Source: Thozetella sp. PMI_491 (Eukaryota; Ascomycota; Sordariomycetes; Chaetosphaeriales; Chaetosphaeriaceae). Taken from it: a DNA stretch of 64,000 nucleotides. The notes beneath the pieces are model-generated. The model ran no database searches. It had not been told where the DNA came from and worked only from the letters and a program-made list of their open reading frames with translations. This document shows positions 11,284 to 21,797 of the stretch, piece after piece. The position numbers were made by a program, and so were the translations under genes. Each line of letters begins with the position of its first letter. The stretch's first letter is position 1. The stretch is taken from positions 62,001 through 126,000 of the forward strand of contig MU270120.1 of NCBI GenBank assembly GCA_021432635.1, in the 5' to 3' direction.

Positions 11284-14200
11284 TCATTCGGTCCCGTCAA
11301 CCATCTCTAGCCATTCTCGAACGGCTGTCCGAAGAAGACTCTCGTTTCCCCTGCGCGCATTCTCACCGTTGTTGCGTTCTTTCTCTCGGTCTTTGTCTTC
11401 AATTACCTCTCGCACGACATCTTCCAGCGCCGAGAGCACGACTCGCTTGCAGCGTGAGCGAGGGACCTCTGCCCCGAGCACTTCACTCTGGCGCACGTCC
11501 TCAGAGCCGGTGCCCGTACTCGCGCTATTGCTCCTCTCGCGCCTGTCTCCTGTCTCACCTCTCCTATGGTGACTGGCGGACCTTGACGAGGGCTCAACCG
11601 ACGACGGCTCGCTGATCAGTACAGGATTGCTCGTCGCGACAACACGCTCAACAGCTGCACTCAAGAGTTCGTCTAGCACCACAATGGGCTCCTCGATGAA
11701 TTCGTCTTCCTGCCCTTCAAACGGCGGGCCGATAGCAGGGGGCCCCGGCGTCAACAAGGCCGTAGAACCGGAATTGTAGCTACCGACCGAGCCGGACAAA
11801 AACGAAACGTTTCGGTCCGCGGTCGGCCTAGCGCGCACGAGACGTCGATAGCGGAGGCGAGTGATGGTAAAGTTAGTGGTATCCGCGATAAGTGCCGTGC
11901 TGATATCCATCCACCGTTCCGTCGCGTGGTAGCCTGGGTCGTTCGAGGTGTTGATCCAGAGGGGCGGGGATGGTTCAGCGCGCATTGAGGTCTTGATCTG
12001 CTCCACTAGATTTGGCTGCGATGGGACGGCCTGCAGTACGAAGTCGGGATGATATTGTTGCAGCCAGCCAGCTACGTTCACCGGAGTGTCTCCATCGATA
12101 GATACGCGACATGCTTGCTCAAACGAGTCGAGCACGTTACCAAGACCAGGGGTCGAAAGGTAGCCGCTGCTCGATGGAGAACTCACAGCAGTTTCGAAAG
12201 AGGCTGTGATGTAGTCAGGGAAGGGTACGTCGACATCGATGACCCCATCATCTAGGTTGATGGAGGTCTTGACAGGAGATTCGTATGCGCCGGATGGGTT
12301 TGGCGTGCTCTGGGGTTTCGGCGGAACCGCCGGCTGTGCTTGCGAAACCGTCGTCTCGTTGAGCCGAGGTGCATCGTCAGACTGATCCGGGCCGAGGTCC
12401 GATGTGTTGACACGGCCACTAGTGCCCCCCTTGGGGCTTCCAGACAAGTCAACCTCAGCGACCATCTGTGAGAGCTTGTCCATATTCACCGGGTGGGCAA
12501 TCTTCGTAGGCGAACCGAAGCTGTCCCGGAAGCTCGGGGAGCGAGGCGGTATTGTGACGTTCGTAGAGTCCCGCCGGCGCGGATTCCACAAGCCGCTGAT
12601 CACGCTGCCCCAGCGTGAGTTTGGCCGAGATTCGCTCCCATGGCTGTCCTCCCTTGCCAGCCGCTTGAGATCATCCGTCGCTAAACTGCTGCTACTTCCT
12701 GGCCTGCGGCGTCCATATTCGGAACGGTGTGCTGTTGAGAAGTGTGGGGTGGTTGTCTCGGTTGTGACAGTTGCCGTTGTAGCAGCACTGCTCTTCCTGG
12801 TCGCAGCGTCATTCCCCGAGATGCCCGGTATTGGCAAATTCGTCGTCTTGATGGAGGCCGCGTCGGATGAGCGTCGTTCGTGCCGTCCTTCCATGCTTAG
12901 ATGCGCTAGATAGCCCGGCACTGCACCTGAGCGCGTGTGATGCGACTGTTGGCTCGGGTTCCGGGAGTGCGAGGCTCGTCTCGGCCCACCCCGTCGGTTA
13001 ATTTTTCGACGAAGCGATTCTTCTTTCAGGATTGGGACAACGAAGGAAGGAGGTGACTGTGAGAATGCCCCGCTTAGAGAAGCCGAGATGCTGGACCGGT
13101 GAGGACCCATGGCGGGTAGCTGCTGGGTCGCGGGAAGGAAGGCGGAAAGCAAGAATATTAGACGCCGCGCGGCCATCTTGTCCTGGGAAATGATGATGGT
13201 GCGTGACGGCAGCAGCGTGTCCTCATGCGCCTTCTCTCTCTGCCGAATGGTATAGCGCCGACGGTACGACGAGGGGCTGAGAGCCTGGAGCCAGTCGGTA
13301 TGTGTCGCCAGAAATCCGGTCAGGAGATTGAAGAAGAAGAAGTTCTGCTCTTTTCCGCCCGCCCGCTTGGCAATCCAACGAGCCTCTTCCCGCCATATCG
13401 GCCATCGGTTCTGGCCTGTGACGACACGGGTGGCGCGGAGACCCGCAACGATCCTGGTTCTTGCCATGTCCACCTCCAAAATGATTTGCCGACTTTCCAA
13501 CAAAGAGTTCGGAAGCAGAGTAACATGTTTCGCGTTTGTCTTGGGGGGCTTATGGGGCACACCGTCCTCGCTTCGTCTGCCCGTAAGAGACGGGGTTCTG
13601 GCGATTTGAGCGGACACGGAAGGCATGGATGCCGGGAGAGGGTCTGGGGAGGCGAGGTCGGCTTGCTTGAGCAGGGTGAAGAGGGTCGTTGTTGCAACAG
13701 CCTGCAAGCGAGTCACTGTGCGCATAATGATGTCCCAGTGTTGCGTGATGACCTCCATCGGGTCATCTACGTCGCTTCCAACGCTTTGCTCTAGGTCGAT
13801 GTTGCTGGTGGACCCAACCAGGGCCCAGGGCGAATGACGCGTGGAGTTGTAGGAGGACGGCAGCAGCTCCGTCTCGTTGAAGGAGCCGGGTCCGCGAAAC
13901 ACGGGTCGTGTCGAGGAGTACGTTGACGGTTGCGATGCGGCCTGCGGCAGGGTGATGACCAGCGCAACGGCATACATAGGCGTCCTCTTTTGCTTCACCT
14001 GTGGCTTCTTTTTCTTAGGCTTGCTCTCGTCACCGGGGTGAGGAAAGGGAAAGCCGCTGTTGTCTTCGGAGAAGCGACTAGCAGGCGTGATGATGTGTTC
14101 CTCGTCGGTAGGGAGCGTGACAGGAAACAACCTAGTAATCAGGACCTTCTTCTTGTCCGAGGAACGGTGTAAGGGTCCTGGTGCAGGGGGGGCTTGGAAC

Positions 14201-14991
14201 GGAGGAGGATTCTCGGAGGAGAAAGACTGCGACAGCCTGCTCGAGCGCATGCTCGACCTGCCAAGCGAGCCTCGCCCATCGCCGAGACTGGGATGGTCAG
14301 TTGGACGAGGTTCAGACGGGACAACGTGTACCTTTGTCGAAGTGCCTTTGTAGGCCATCAGCTCCGAGTTGCCAAAGATGCAGCTCGAAAAGGTGGACAA
14401 TTCTTCGCGGTACTCGCGCCATGCGCGTTGGGCGTCGCTCTCGACGTGGGCATAGTGGCGGCCCTGGATGGACGGTCGCCGGTCAAAGGCGCCCTGGCGC
14501 ATCCCCGGGCTGTCAGGCTGGATGATGACAGGGCGCTGCGCCTGGCCCAGGCTAGGCTTTCGCGGCGAGGTTGGCGTTCTTCGGGACTCATGGTAGGCGA
14601 AGTGAGCCGGGCCGGCCGTTGTCGGGCGGTCGACGGGTGATGTGGGTAGAGGAGGAGCGGCCTGGCTGTCATAAAGAAGAGATGCCGTAACGGAGCTCAG
14701 GGCGTCCTGCATGATGATAATGCGAACATCGCGCGCCTCGAGCTCGATGTCGCCGTGGTAGTCAAAGGCACTGGCAAGAGTTGGAGCTGGAAGGACCGAA
14801 CCCGTCGACAATGGAAAGACCTCATCCAGGCGGTGCTCATAGAGGTCCTGGGGGTCTGGAAATAGCAAATTTCGCGTGTGTTCGTCCTCCTGGACAGACT
14901 CGAGAGAGGCTACGCCTCGGTTGTATGGCATCGGAACCGACTGGGCTGCACCCCCAGGACCGGCGCCCAGGCTGAACAGCTTGCCCAGCAT
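11284..14991 (-). CDS. Folliculin-interacting protein (FNIP/Lst4) family, 1235 aa
   Basis: By family, FNIP/Lst4 pairs with folliculin (Lst7) as a GTPase-activating complex for the RagC/Gtr2 GTPase on the lysosome or vacuole, linking amino-acid supply to TORC1. A single uninterrupted frame starts at an ATG (MLGKLFSLGAG). Near residues 85-110 is ARDVRIIIMQDALSSVTASL, the start of the FNIP N-terminal longin-like part. VLITRLFPVTLP lies near 280, and MYAVALVITLPQ then WDIIMRTVTRLQAVATTTLF follow at about 340-450. Next comes a helical DENN-like stretch with WPIWREEARWIAKRAGGKEQ and RRLIFLLSAFLPATQQLP. Between and after these lie long Ser/Pro-rich, probably disordered linkers. The C-terminal block VSFLSGSVGSYNSGS precedes a leucine-rich helix and a charged tail. 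The length suits fungal members with long insertions. Assignment rests on motif recognition only. Confidence 0.8.
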   Translation of the reverse strand: MLGKLFSLGAGPGGAAQSVPMPYNRGVASLESVQEDEHTRNLLFPDPQDLYEHRLDEVFPLSTGSVLPAPTLASAFDYHGDIELEARDVRIIIMQDALSSVTASLLYDSQAAPPLPTSPVDRPTTAGPAHFAYHESRRTPTSPRKPSLGQAQRPVIIQPDSPGMRQGAFDRRPSIQGRHYAHVESDAQRAWREYREELSTFSSCIFGNSELMAYKGTSTKVHVVPSEPRPTDHPSLGDGRGSLGRSSMRSSRLSQSFSSENPPPFQAPPAPGPLHRSSDKKKVLITRLFPVTLPTDEEHIITPASRFSEDNSGFPFPHPGDESKPKKKKPQVKQKRTPMYAVALVITLPQAASQPSTYSSTRPVFRGPGSFNETELLPSSYNSTRHSPWALVGSTSNIDLEQSVGSDVDDPMEVITQHWDIIMRTVTRLQAVATTTLFTLLKQADLASPDPLPASMPSVSAQIARTPSLTGRRSEDGVPHKPPKTNAKHVTLLPNSLLESRQIILEVDMARTRIVAGLRATRVVTGQNRWPIWREEARWIAKRAGGKEQNFFFFNLLTGFLATHTDWLQALSPSSYRRRYTIRQREKAHEDTLLPSRTIIISQDKMAARRLIFLLSAFLPATQQLPAMGPHRSSISASLSGAFSQSPPSFVVPILKEESLRRKINRRGGPRRASHSRNPSQQSHHTRSGAVPGYLAHLSMEGRHERRSSDAASIKTTNLPIPGISGNDAATRKSSAATTATVTTETTTPHFSTAHRSEYGRRRPGSSSSLATDDLKRLAREDSHGSESRPNSRWGSVISGLWNPRRRDSTNVTIPPRSPSFRDSFGSPTKIAHPVNMDKLSQMVAEVDLSGSPKGGTSGRVNTSDLGPDQSDDAPRLNETTVSQAQPAVPPKPQSTPNPSGAYESPVKTSINLDDGVIDVDVPFPDYITASFETAVSSPSSSGYLSTPGLGNVLDSFEQACRVSIDGDTPVNVAGWLQQYHPDFVLQAVPSQPNLVEQIKTSMRAEPSPPLWINTSNDPGYHATERWMDISTALIADTTNFTITRLRYRRLVRARPTADRNVSFLSGSVGSYNSGSTALLTPGPPAIGPPFEGQEDEFIEEPIVVLDELLSAAVERVVATSNPVLISEPSSVEPSSRSASHHRRGETGDRRERSNSASTGTGSEDVRQSEVLGAEVPRSRCKRVVLSALEDVVREVIEDKDREKERNNGENARRGNESLLRTAVREWLEMVDGTE

Positions 14992-17900
14992 GCTTCAGGA
15001 CGGTGCTGAAACGTGCTAGAAGCTAAAAGGCAGTCGAAGCCGGCAACAAGAGCGCAAGAGTCTCAGCATTTTTCGATAAGAGGGGGAGAATATGCTCGGA
15101 AGCGTGTCGCTGCTGGCCGGCGCAGTGTTGTGCGCACACACACACCATATGATTTTTTGGTACGGCCAAGCGAGAGGGCTCGCTCCGGCTGTTGCAGGTG
15201 GGTTGGCAGCCAACGTCAACGTCAACAGCACACATGCACGCATGCACGCCCGCAAGCGTTATATTATGGAATGTGAGCAGCGAGCACGAGGCAGAGCCGT
15301 GGGTTGGAGGAAACGATCGGAGGGGGGGAGGGGCGCCAGAAAGTGTAAATGAGACGTGGACCGGGCCGGCGAGGGGCCAGCGCGGTCGTGTGGCCGTGGT
15401 TGAGCAGCACTTGGATCCCGGTCTAGACCGACTCCCAAAGCTCCAAACGCCTCAGCGGCTCCCCAGGCCCCAGATATGCTGTGCAGGTCCTGCAAGTGGT
15501 ATTGTGACGTAGCATGCGTCCGGACCAGGTTGTTTCTTTTCGTCGCTGTGCCCGCCGTCGGTCTGGCAAACGCGGATCCAGCAGCGACGAGAGAGAGGAG
15601 CGCGGGCGAGGCGGTTCAGGCAAGCAAACGATGGTGCACTTTCAAGAAGGCGGTGAAAGGGAGCGCCTGGAAGGCAGTCGGCTCGTGGAGCAGATGGGAC
15701 GGGCCAGGGTCCGGGTTTGGGTCGTTGGACAGTCGGTGGGACCGATGGGAAAGTACGGTGTACATCCACCACAGCCGGGGGACCAGGGGGAGGGGAGGGG
15801 GGTCCGCCTCGAAAAAAAGCGGGATGGGAGATGGTGCAGGTGCAGCAGGGCAGGTATCCGGGGTTATCGCGCCGGACTAGCAGAGTGAGGATATGAAGTC
15901 ACCGTGCCATGTCATACATAGGCCTCGACCCCTCCTGCCGGACAGGCCGTCACGAAATTGCACCACCGCACGTTTGTTTTCTCCGCGACACCCTTTCCCC
16001 CTTCCTCTCCTGCTTTGGGGGGGGGATGGAGGGTGGAGGAAGGAGAATGGCGTTGGCGCTCGGCCGAGCTGGAGCTTTTGCAGGCGAGCGAAAAAGAGAG
16101 TGGCGGATTGCAGAGGGCTCCTGGGAACTTCCCTGTCGGCAGCCGCGCCCCAGGGAGCTTCCAGAAGAACAGGGGGCGCGAGATGCGAGATGGGAGGTGG
16201 GAGACCTACAGGCGGCTGATTTGACACGATATTTTCGGACCACATTCCGAGCCGTCCCTCCTCGACCTCACCGGGTCTTTGCCAGCACCAAGCCTGGACA
16301 GAGAAAAGCCCGAGTCGGGCGACGGGCCTACCTTGCTGCTAGCCTGACACTAACCAACCGGTGTGATGCTCGGTATTACTAGGTAGGCTATAAGTCTTTT
16401 GCCCTCTCCTTGCTCTCCTTGCTCGCCTTGCCCATCCGTGCCTTCTCTTGTGCATACTATACACGGCCAAACCCGATTGCTGCCAGGCGCGTGCCTGACC
16501 GAGATCCGACCTGGGGCGTCGTAGCAAAAAATGAGCCGCAGGAGAGGAGAGATGTCACTGTAGCCATTATACAGGCGCTGGAGGGCGTAGGCCAGAGCAC
16601 TGCCACGGAACAGTGCTACGGCACCTCTAGTGGCTACGGGTTGCGCCTGCAAACGACAGCCCCAGCCAGGTACACGCCGGTGCCCTGGAGCGCCACCATC
16701 ATGACAACGGCCCCCGGCTCCCACGCTCTGAAGACCGTTCCTCTGGGCCATGCCGCGGTCCGTCAAAACAACGGAGTTCGATCCCTCCAACTCACCTCAG
16801 CGGCGCTGACCAGCCAGCAGCATGTAGCCGTTGCCCGTCAGAAAGCCATCGTCATCATTGCTGACCAGCAGTCTGCCTTGCGGCTTGCTCTGCGCCGTTG
16901 TACCATGGCAGAGGTTTTACGTGGGATAATCCTGGCCGTCCCCGTACATACGTACATAGCACCTCCGACGCGCAGCAAATGCCCGGTCCAGCCCACCGTT
17001 CCTCTGCCGTGCACTCATGGCCGCCTGCATTCTGCACGTTAGGCTGGGGGCTGGGGGCCGCTGGGAGGAGCCACCTGCAGCTACGTCGCGTGCCGCCGCC
17101 GAAAAAGGCCATGGGCGGGATGACGTTGAAGTTTTTTTTTTTTTTTTAGTATTTTTTCCCTTTCCCCTTGACCGCCACATTCGGGCATTCCCGTCTCTTT
17201 TTCTTCTACGCCAACATCAGTCCCCCTCCCTCCCAGCGTCGGTCGAGCTCGACTTCGCTCCTAACCTGCTGCCTCCCCTGCCTGACACTGCCCGTTCCGC
17301 CCAGGCGATACCTCATCTCGGCTCTCGAGCGTTGGGCAGAGAGCGGGCTTGGTTGGGCATCCAAGTATTCGGTACCTCTAATCGTAGGCCCCACTCGTTT
17401 CCGCAGTCGGATCAACAAGGGGTACTTGCACGTACTTGCTCCTTTCCCTTAGCGGAAAACAACACCCGTTGATCAGTCTTGCCATTGTCTCAAAACTGCC
17501 ACCGACGTGACATCAGTGTGTCCTACAGCATCATCACTGGTAAGCTTGGGCCTTTCGATTTTTTTTTAAAGAGGGAACTGAAGAGTACACATTGCCTCCC
17601 TCGGAGGAACAAGCCCGATCGTTCATAACCCCTCCGCCCCCCCCCCTTCCCTGCCCTTTGCCCCTCGGACTGGCTGCATTGCGGGCCCCTCTACTACTCA
17701 GTACAGTACGTACCCAAACTTCCCTGGACAAGCCCCGCCAAGACCCCCAGCCTGCAAGCACGGAGAGGGCGAGGACGGCAATTGTAGGTGGGCCACCCTA
17801 GCGATCCCGTCGAGGCGAGGCGCACTATGTACGTAGTGGGCGTGTTTGCCGTGAGTTCGACATCGCGACCTCGACGCGCGGCAGAGTGACCTCACCCGGC

Positions 17901-19223
17901 TCTTGCACCGGGACCAACGCCGAGCCGCGGTCGCCTCTGGTGCCACAATCAACAGCGGCAGCAGCCAGTCATGTTCGCTACTAGCTAGCTATCTCGGGAG
18001 GAAGAGCTTCCATGCGTTGCAACGGCAGCTTGTTTGACTTACTAAGCTCACAGCCGAGAGACATTCTCACATCCACCCCTGTTGACAACGCTGCCAACTC
18101 CGAGACATAAGGGCAGAAGCGCCCGGTGCTTTTTAGATCCTCTAGACCCAACCGGTGGGCTCAGTTTACCGACTTGAATGCATTGCCGCTGAGGTGCAGT
18201 TGCTCGTGACTGACACGAGCACAGCGGATCAATGGAACGGGAGGGCCGATCCGCACGACGGGAAGCGAAGGCTCTATTCCCCCCTCCTCCCCCAGCAGGT
18301 TTCAGTCCTACTCTACCAATCATGGTTAAGGACTAGTAAGTCTTGCATGCTGTCGTGAAAAATAAATTGGCGACGGACCAATCATAAGATCTTATTTACA
18401 CCAAGGAGCCTTCCGTCCCCCTCTTTAGGAGGCAAGCGTAACCACTTCTCATTGCTTTTCCCTTCCAGCCCGCCAGAGCGGGATCACGCGTGCTTCGCAA
18501 AAACCAGTGCTGCTCTCGTGGCGATGGACAACCACGGCCTGGCCCTCCGTCAATACCAGTCCTCCCCTGCCTTCCCTCCCCCTCCCCTCCCTCCAGACCC
18601 CCGCCTGCACTTCCCCACACATCCCTTTTGTCTCCTTCACCTTCCCCTGTGAGCGAATCTTGCCGAGATCGTTCCTACGCTTTCCGACGCCATGGGTTCG
18701 GGCCAAAGCTGGTTCCGAGCAAGAGTTTTCTGACTGGCCAGTTATTCCCGCAACGAGCCCACTAGACCACGGATGCGCCGATTCTCTAATCCCAGGCCAC
18801 TTGCGATGGTGATCACACAATAAAAACAGAAACAAAGTGTCTCCTCAGGGCTGTGCTCGGTGTCCTAGCTATGCGTAGTAGTAGTAGTACACGTGTCTAG
18901 GTTAAGAGCCAGGCTGCAGAGACACGATTGGCCACTCCAGAACATCCCAGACCCCAAAGCCTATGCATCTAAATATGACAAGTCAGAATGTGACCCTTCT
19001 CCACCGAGGTTTGGCAAACTGCCTTCTTCTGAACCAGCCCTCTTTCGCTCATGATACATGGTCCTTCCTTCTCGCCGAGCGCCTGGAACTCGGAGCGAAT
19101 ATTCCCTCATCTCCACAGCCAAGCTATCGTGCCCATTCGATCGGGGCGACCCTGGACTTGATGTAGAAAAAAGTATAATCCCGCCCTCCTTCTCGGCTAA
19201 CCGAGGAAGTGTCAATGTTGCTC
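14992..19223. other. Gene-poor interval, about 4.2 kb
   Basis: Lies between the 5' end of the FNIP-like gene and the 3' end of the zinc-transporter gene. It contains a T16 tract at 17132-17147, pyrimidine-rich patches and a TAG trinucleotide run near 18868. Open frames reach about 210 codons but show no domain, no plausible exon pattern and equal occurrence on both strands. It should hold the FNIP-like gene's promoter and leader. Confidence 0.6.
17132..17147. repeat. Poly-T tract (T16)
   Basis: Sixteen uninterrupted T residues, followed a few bases later by a second T-run. It could be a nucleosome-excluding element or a mononucleotide microsatellite; there is no gene nearby to link it to. 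Confidence 0.85.
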
Positions 19224-20790
19224 TCACGTGCAACACATGAGGTTGTCGCATAGTCCCTTTCCACAGGGCATTTGGCACCCAGGCGACGCAAGCGCCCGCC
19301 TTCTAAGCGAAGACGCCGCTGAGACCGTAGGGCTTGCTGTCTCCTCTGAGGGCGGCCTGGCGACTAGCTCGGGCTGTATCGTCGCCGAATGGATGCCGTA
19401 GGCATGCAGACATTCACTAACTGTCTTTGCCTTTTCCATGAAGTTGGAGACGTTCCGATCCGAAACAACAACGTGAGCTGAGGCAATGGCCTTCTTCTGG
19501 TCTAGGCGCCAGACATGGAGCTCATGCACCGATTCTATGCCCGGGATCTAAGAAGCAGCCAGCTAGTCAGCATCGAGACAAATTTTGGGGTTGTTGGGCT
19601 GGGCCGAGCGTGGCCTACCTTCTCGATATCGTGCTTGACATCACTAATATCGACACCACGAGGGGCGCTCTGCAGAAGAATCAAGCCGCTGTTCTTTACT
19701 AGAGGAAGAGCGGACAGGAGAATCATGATGGCGATGCCCATGCTCGCACCGGGGTCGGCGTAGAACCTAGCCTCGTAGTTCGTCTGCCAGATAACAACGG
19801 CAGCGATGATGACCCCTATATTGTTGAGCGCGTCTCCGATGACGTGGATCAAGACACCCAACATTCCGAGGTCCCTGCCTGGAGAAGTGAGCTTAGCAAC
19901 AGTGTGACGATGTTCGGCGTGGGCGTGGATAGGCTATAATCAGGGTCAGCCAGGGTGGCGAGGTTCCAAGGCATGGTCCGTATAGCTGACCTCCAGCAGA
20001 GTGACTTGTCCCTGAGTTGATCCATGGGCTTCCATGGCACCGCTGCCATGCTCATGGGAGTGATCGTGAGTATGCTCATGGTCATGGGCGTCCCCGTGGC
20101 CATGCTCGTGACCGTGGCCGTGACCGTGATGTTCTGCAACTTCAAGTTAGCAGCCGCATCAGATTAGGACAACTCGGAGGGGATTCCCAACCATGGAGGA
20201 AAGCAGCGCTGATGATGTTCAGCGCAAGCCCAATACATCCCACAATCATCACCAGCCGGGGATCCTCGACTGGTTGGATGGAGATAAAGCGCTCGATGGA
20301 CTGCAAAAAGATGCTGATGCCCAGAGCTAGAAGGAAAACGCCGTTGAAGAAAGCGCCAAGCAACTGAGCTCGCTGCCAGCCAAATGAGAGGTCCTGGGGC
20401 GAATTGGCGCGCTCTGATATCTATACCCTCTCAGCAGCCATTAGGATCTGACGAGTCGGCGAGCAGGTAGATGGGGAAAAAAAACTGACCACAATGGCTG
20501 CAAAGGCGACTATGAAGCCGATCATATCATTCATCTAGCCCGCTGTTAGTTAAGCGATGTTTCACGCCCGCTCTCGGCACTGTCTAGGCGGTTGAGCTTG
20601 CATAGTGGAAGGCGTCGGCCAATAGCGCCAGAGACCTGGTCGTGAACGCAACTTGAAAGTGAGGGTTAGCAGGTGCCATCATGGACCGGGACTAAGCATG
20701 AAACCCACCGGTGACTTCTGCGATGAAGAAGGCAAATGAAATGCCGATAGTCACCATGAGGCGTTGCTTCGGGCTGATCTTGAACCCCAT
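19224..20790 (-). CDS. Cation diffusion facilitator zinc/cobalt transporter, ZRC1/COT1 type, 395 aa
   Basis: By family, a vacuolar-membrane Zn2+(Co2+)/H+ antiporter that stores zinc in the vacuole. Seven exons: 20709-20790, 20602-20651, 20490-20534, 20192-20420, 19991-20133, 19619-19933, 19224-19547. The spliced frame is continuous (1188 nt). It starts MGFKISPKQRLMVTIGISF, then a first helix pair with LALLADAFHY followed by MNDMIGF (the H-x3-D zinc site of CDF helix II), LSFGWQRAQLLGAFFNG, and a His-rich cytosolic loop at about residues 135-165 with some 14 histidines in HG/HD/HE/HT/HS pairs. Helices V-VI follow with LIHVIGDALNNIGVIIAA (second H-x3-D site), and then a soluble C-terminal domain with VHELHVWRLD. 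The tail is Cys-rich (CQMPCGKGLCDNLMCC), as in fungal ZRC1 proteins. Intron 2 (20535-20601) needs a GC donor. Divergent from IML1. Confidence 0.95.
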
Positions 20791-21797
20791 GTCGTTTGGT
20801 TAGCTGCCACTCCGGCGTGAGCAGTTCTTAGATCTTCAAATTTGGGCTGTGGGAGCCAGGTAGGCAAGGATGGAGGAAGTCGAGGTTGTAGACTGAAGAT
20901 TTAATGGCGATTTTCGGGGGACAAAAAAAGAGGAAAAGTAATGCAGTTAAAGACACGCGCGCAGGCCCTGGCGATGATGTCGGTTTGATCTGCTCGTTGT
21001 TAGACGAAACAGCGACGAGAAGCAGATGAAACGAAGAAACGTCGGATTTACTTGCCCCATGGACAGGTCCCCGGCAATACTGGCAAACCGGCTGGCGGGG
21101 TCAGCTCTCAGGCACGTACTGCACTGTGTATGGTTTAGCAGGAAAATCGACGGGCAATCGAGGCGACATGCGTCGGCGGTGGCCGGCCATCGCAGCCGCA
21201 GGCCCGGCCAAGAGGCGTGGGTGTGCGAATTAGAGAGCTCGTGTGCATCACAGCAGTGACATTAAAGGTGGCTACCCGGTCCTCTGCTGCGTGGTCCCGT
21301 CATACTGCCAACGTCCTATGACGAAAGACAGAGACAGACGACAATGGATTGAACAAAGATTCCCCAGCGTTTTTTCCTTCGTAAATAATAGAATATCTGA
21401 AATTAAAACGGTCCGGGTGCTGTTCGATTTCGCAAGTCCCTTGCACGTTTGTTCTAGAGCAGTGCCCAAAGAGATACTTTACGTGTACGTTTGTCTGCAG
21501 TCAATGTACCCTTCCGTAGAGTGAGGAAAGTCACACCCAACCAGGAAGGCGGTGGCTCCACTTCTAGATTCTGCCGACCCACCTTGGGAGCACCGCTTCA
21601 CGTCGGTTCAATGAGGGCAAGATGCAGCGTCGAGATCACCAGCAACTTGCGCAGCTTTCGTATCACTGGAGGCATCGTGTGTGCATCGCTCGTGCATCCG
21701 CCCGCTAGCAAGGAGAAATGATTGATCTTGAGGTGCCCCATACGTGGTATTGACCAGACTGCAAGGAGCTCGACAGGAGTGGTCCTGATGTGACGCG
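20791..21797. other. Divergent promoter region between the zinc transporter and IML1, about 1.0 kb
   Basis: The zinc-transporter gene starts leftward at 20790 and IML1 rightward at 21798, so both promoters must lie here. I see no zinc-responsive (Zap1-type) palindrome and no coding potential. Confidence 0.7.

Noticed and set aside
16771-16790. tRNA T-loop-like GTTCGATCC
   Set aside because: Flanking bases do not form a proper T-stem, and no D-arm, anticodon arm or acceptor pairing found around it.
16410-17042. Plus-strand open frame of about 210 codons
   Set aside because: Sequence reads as low-complexity translation of non-coding DNA; no domain, no conserved-looking block, and minus-strand frames are equally long.
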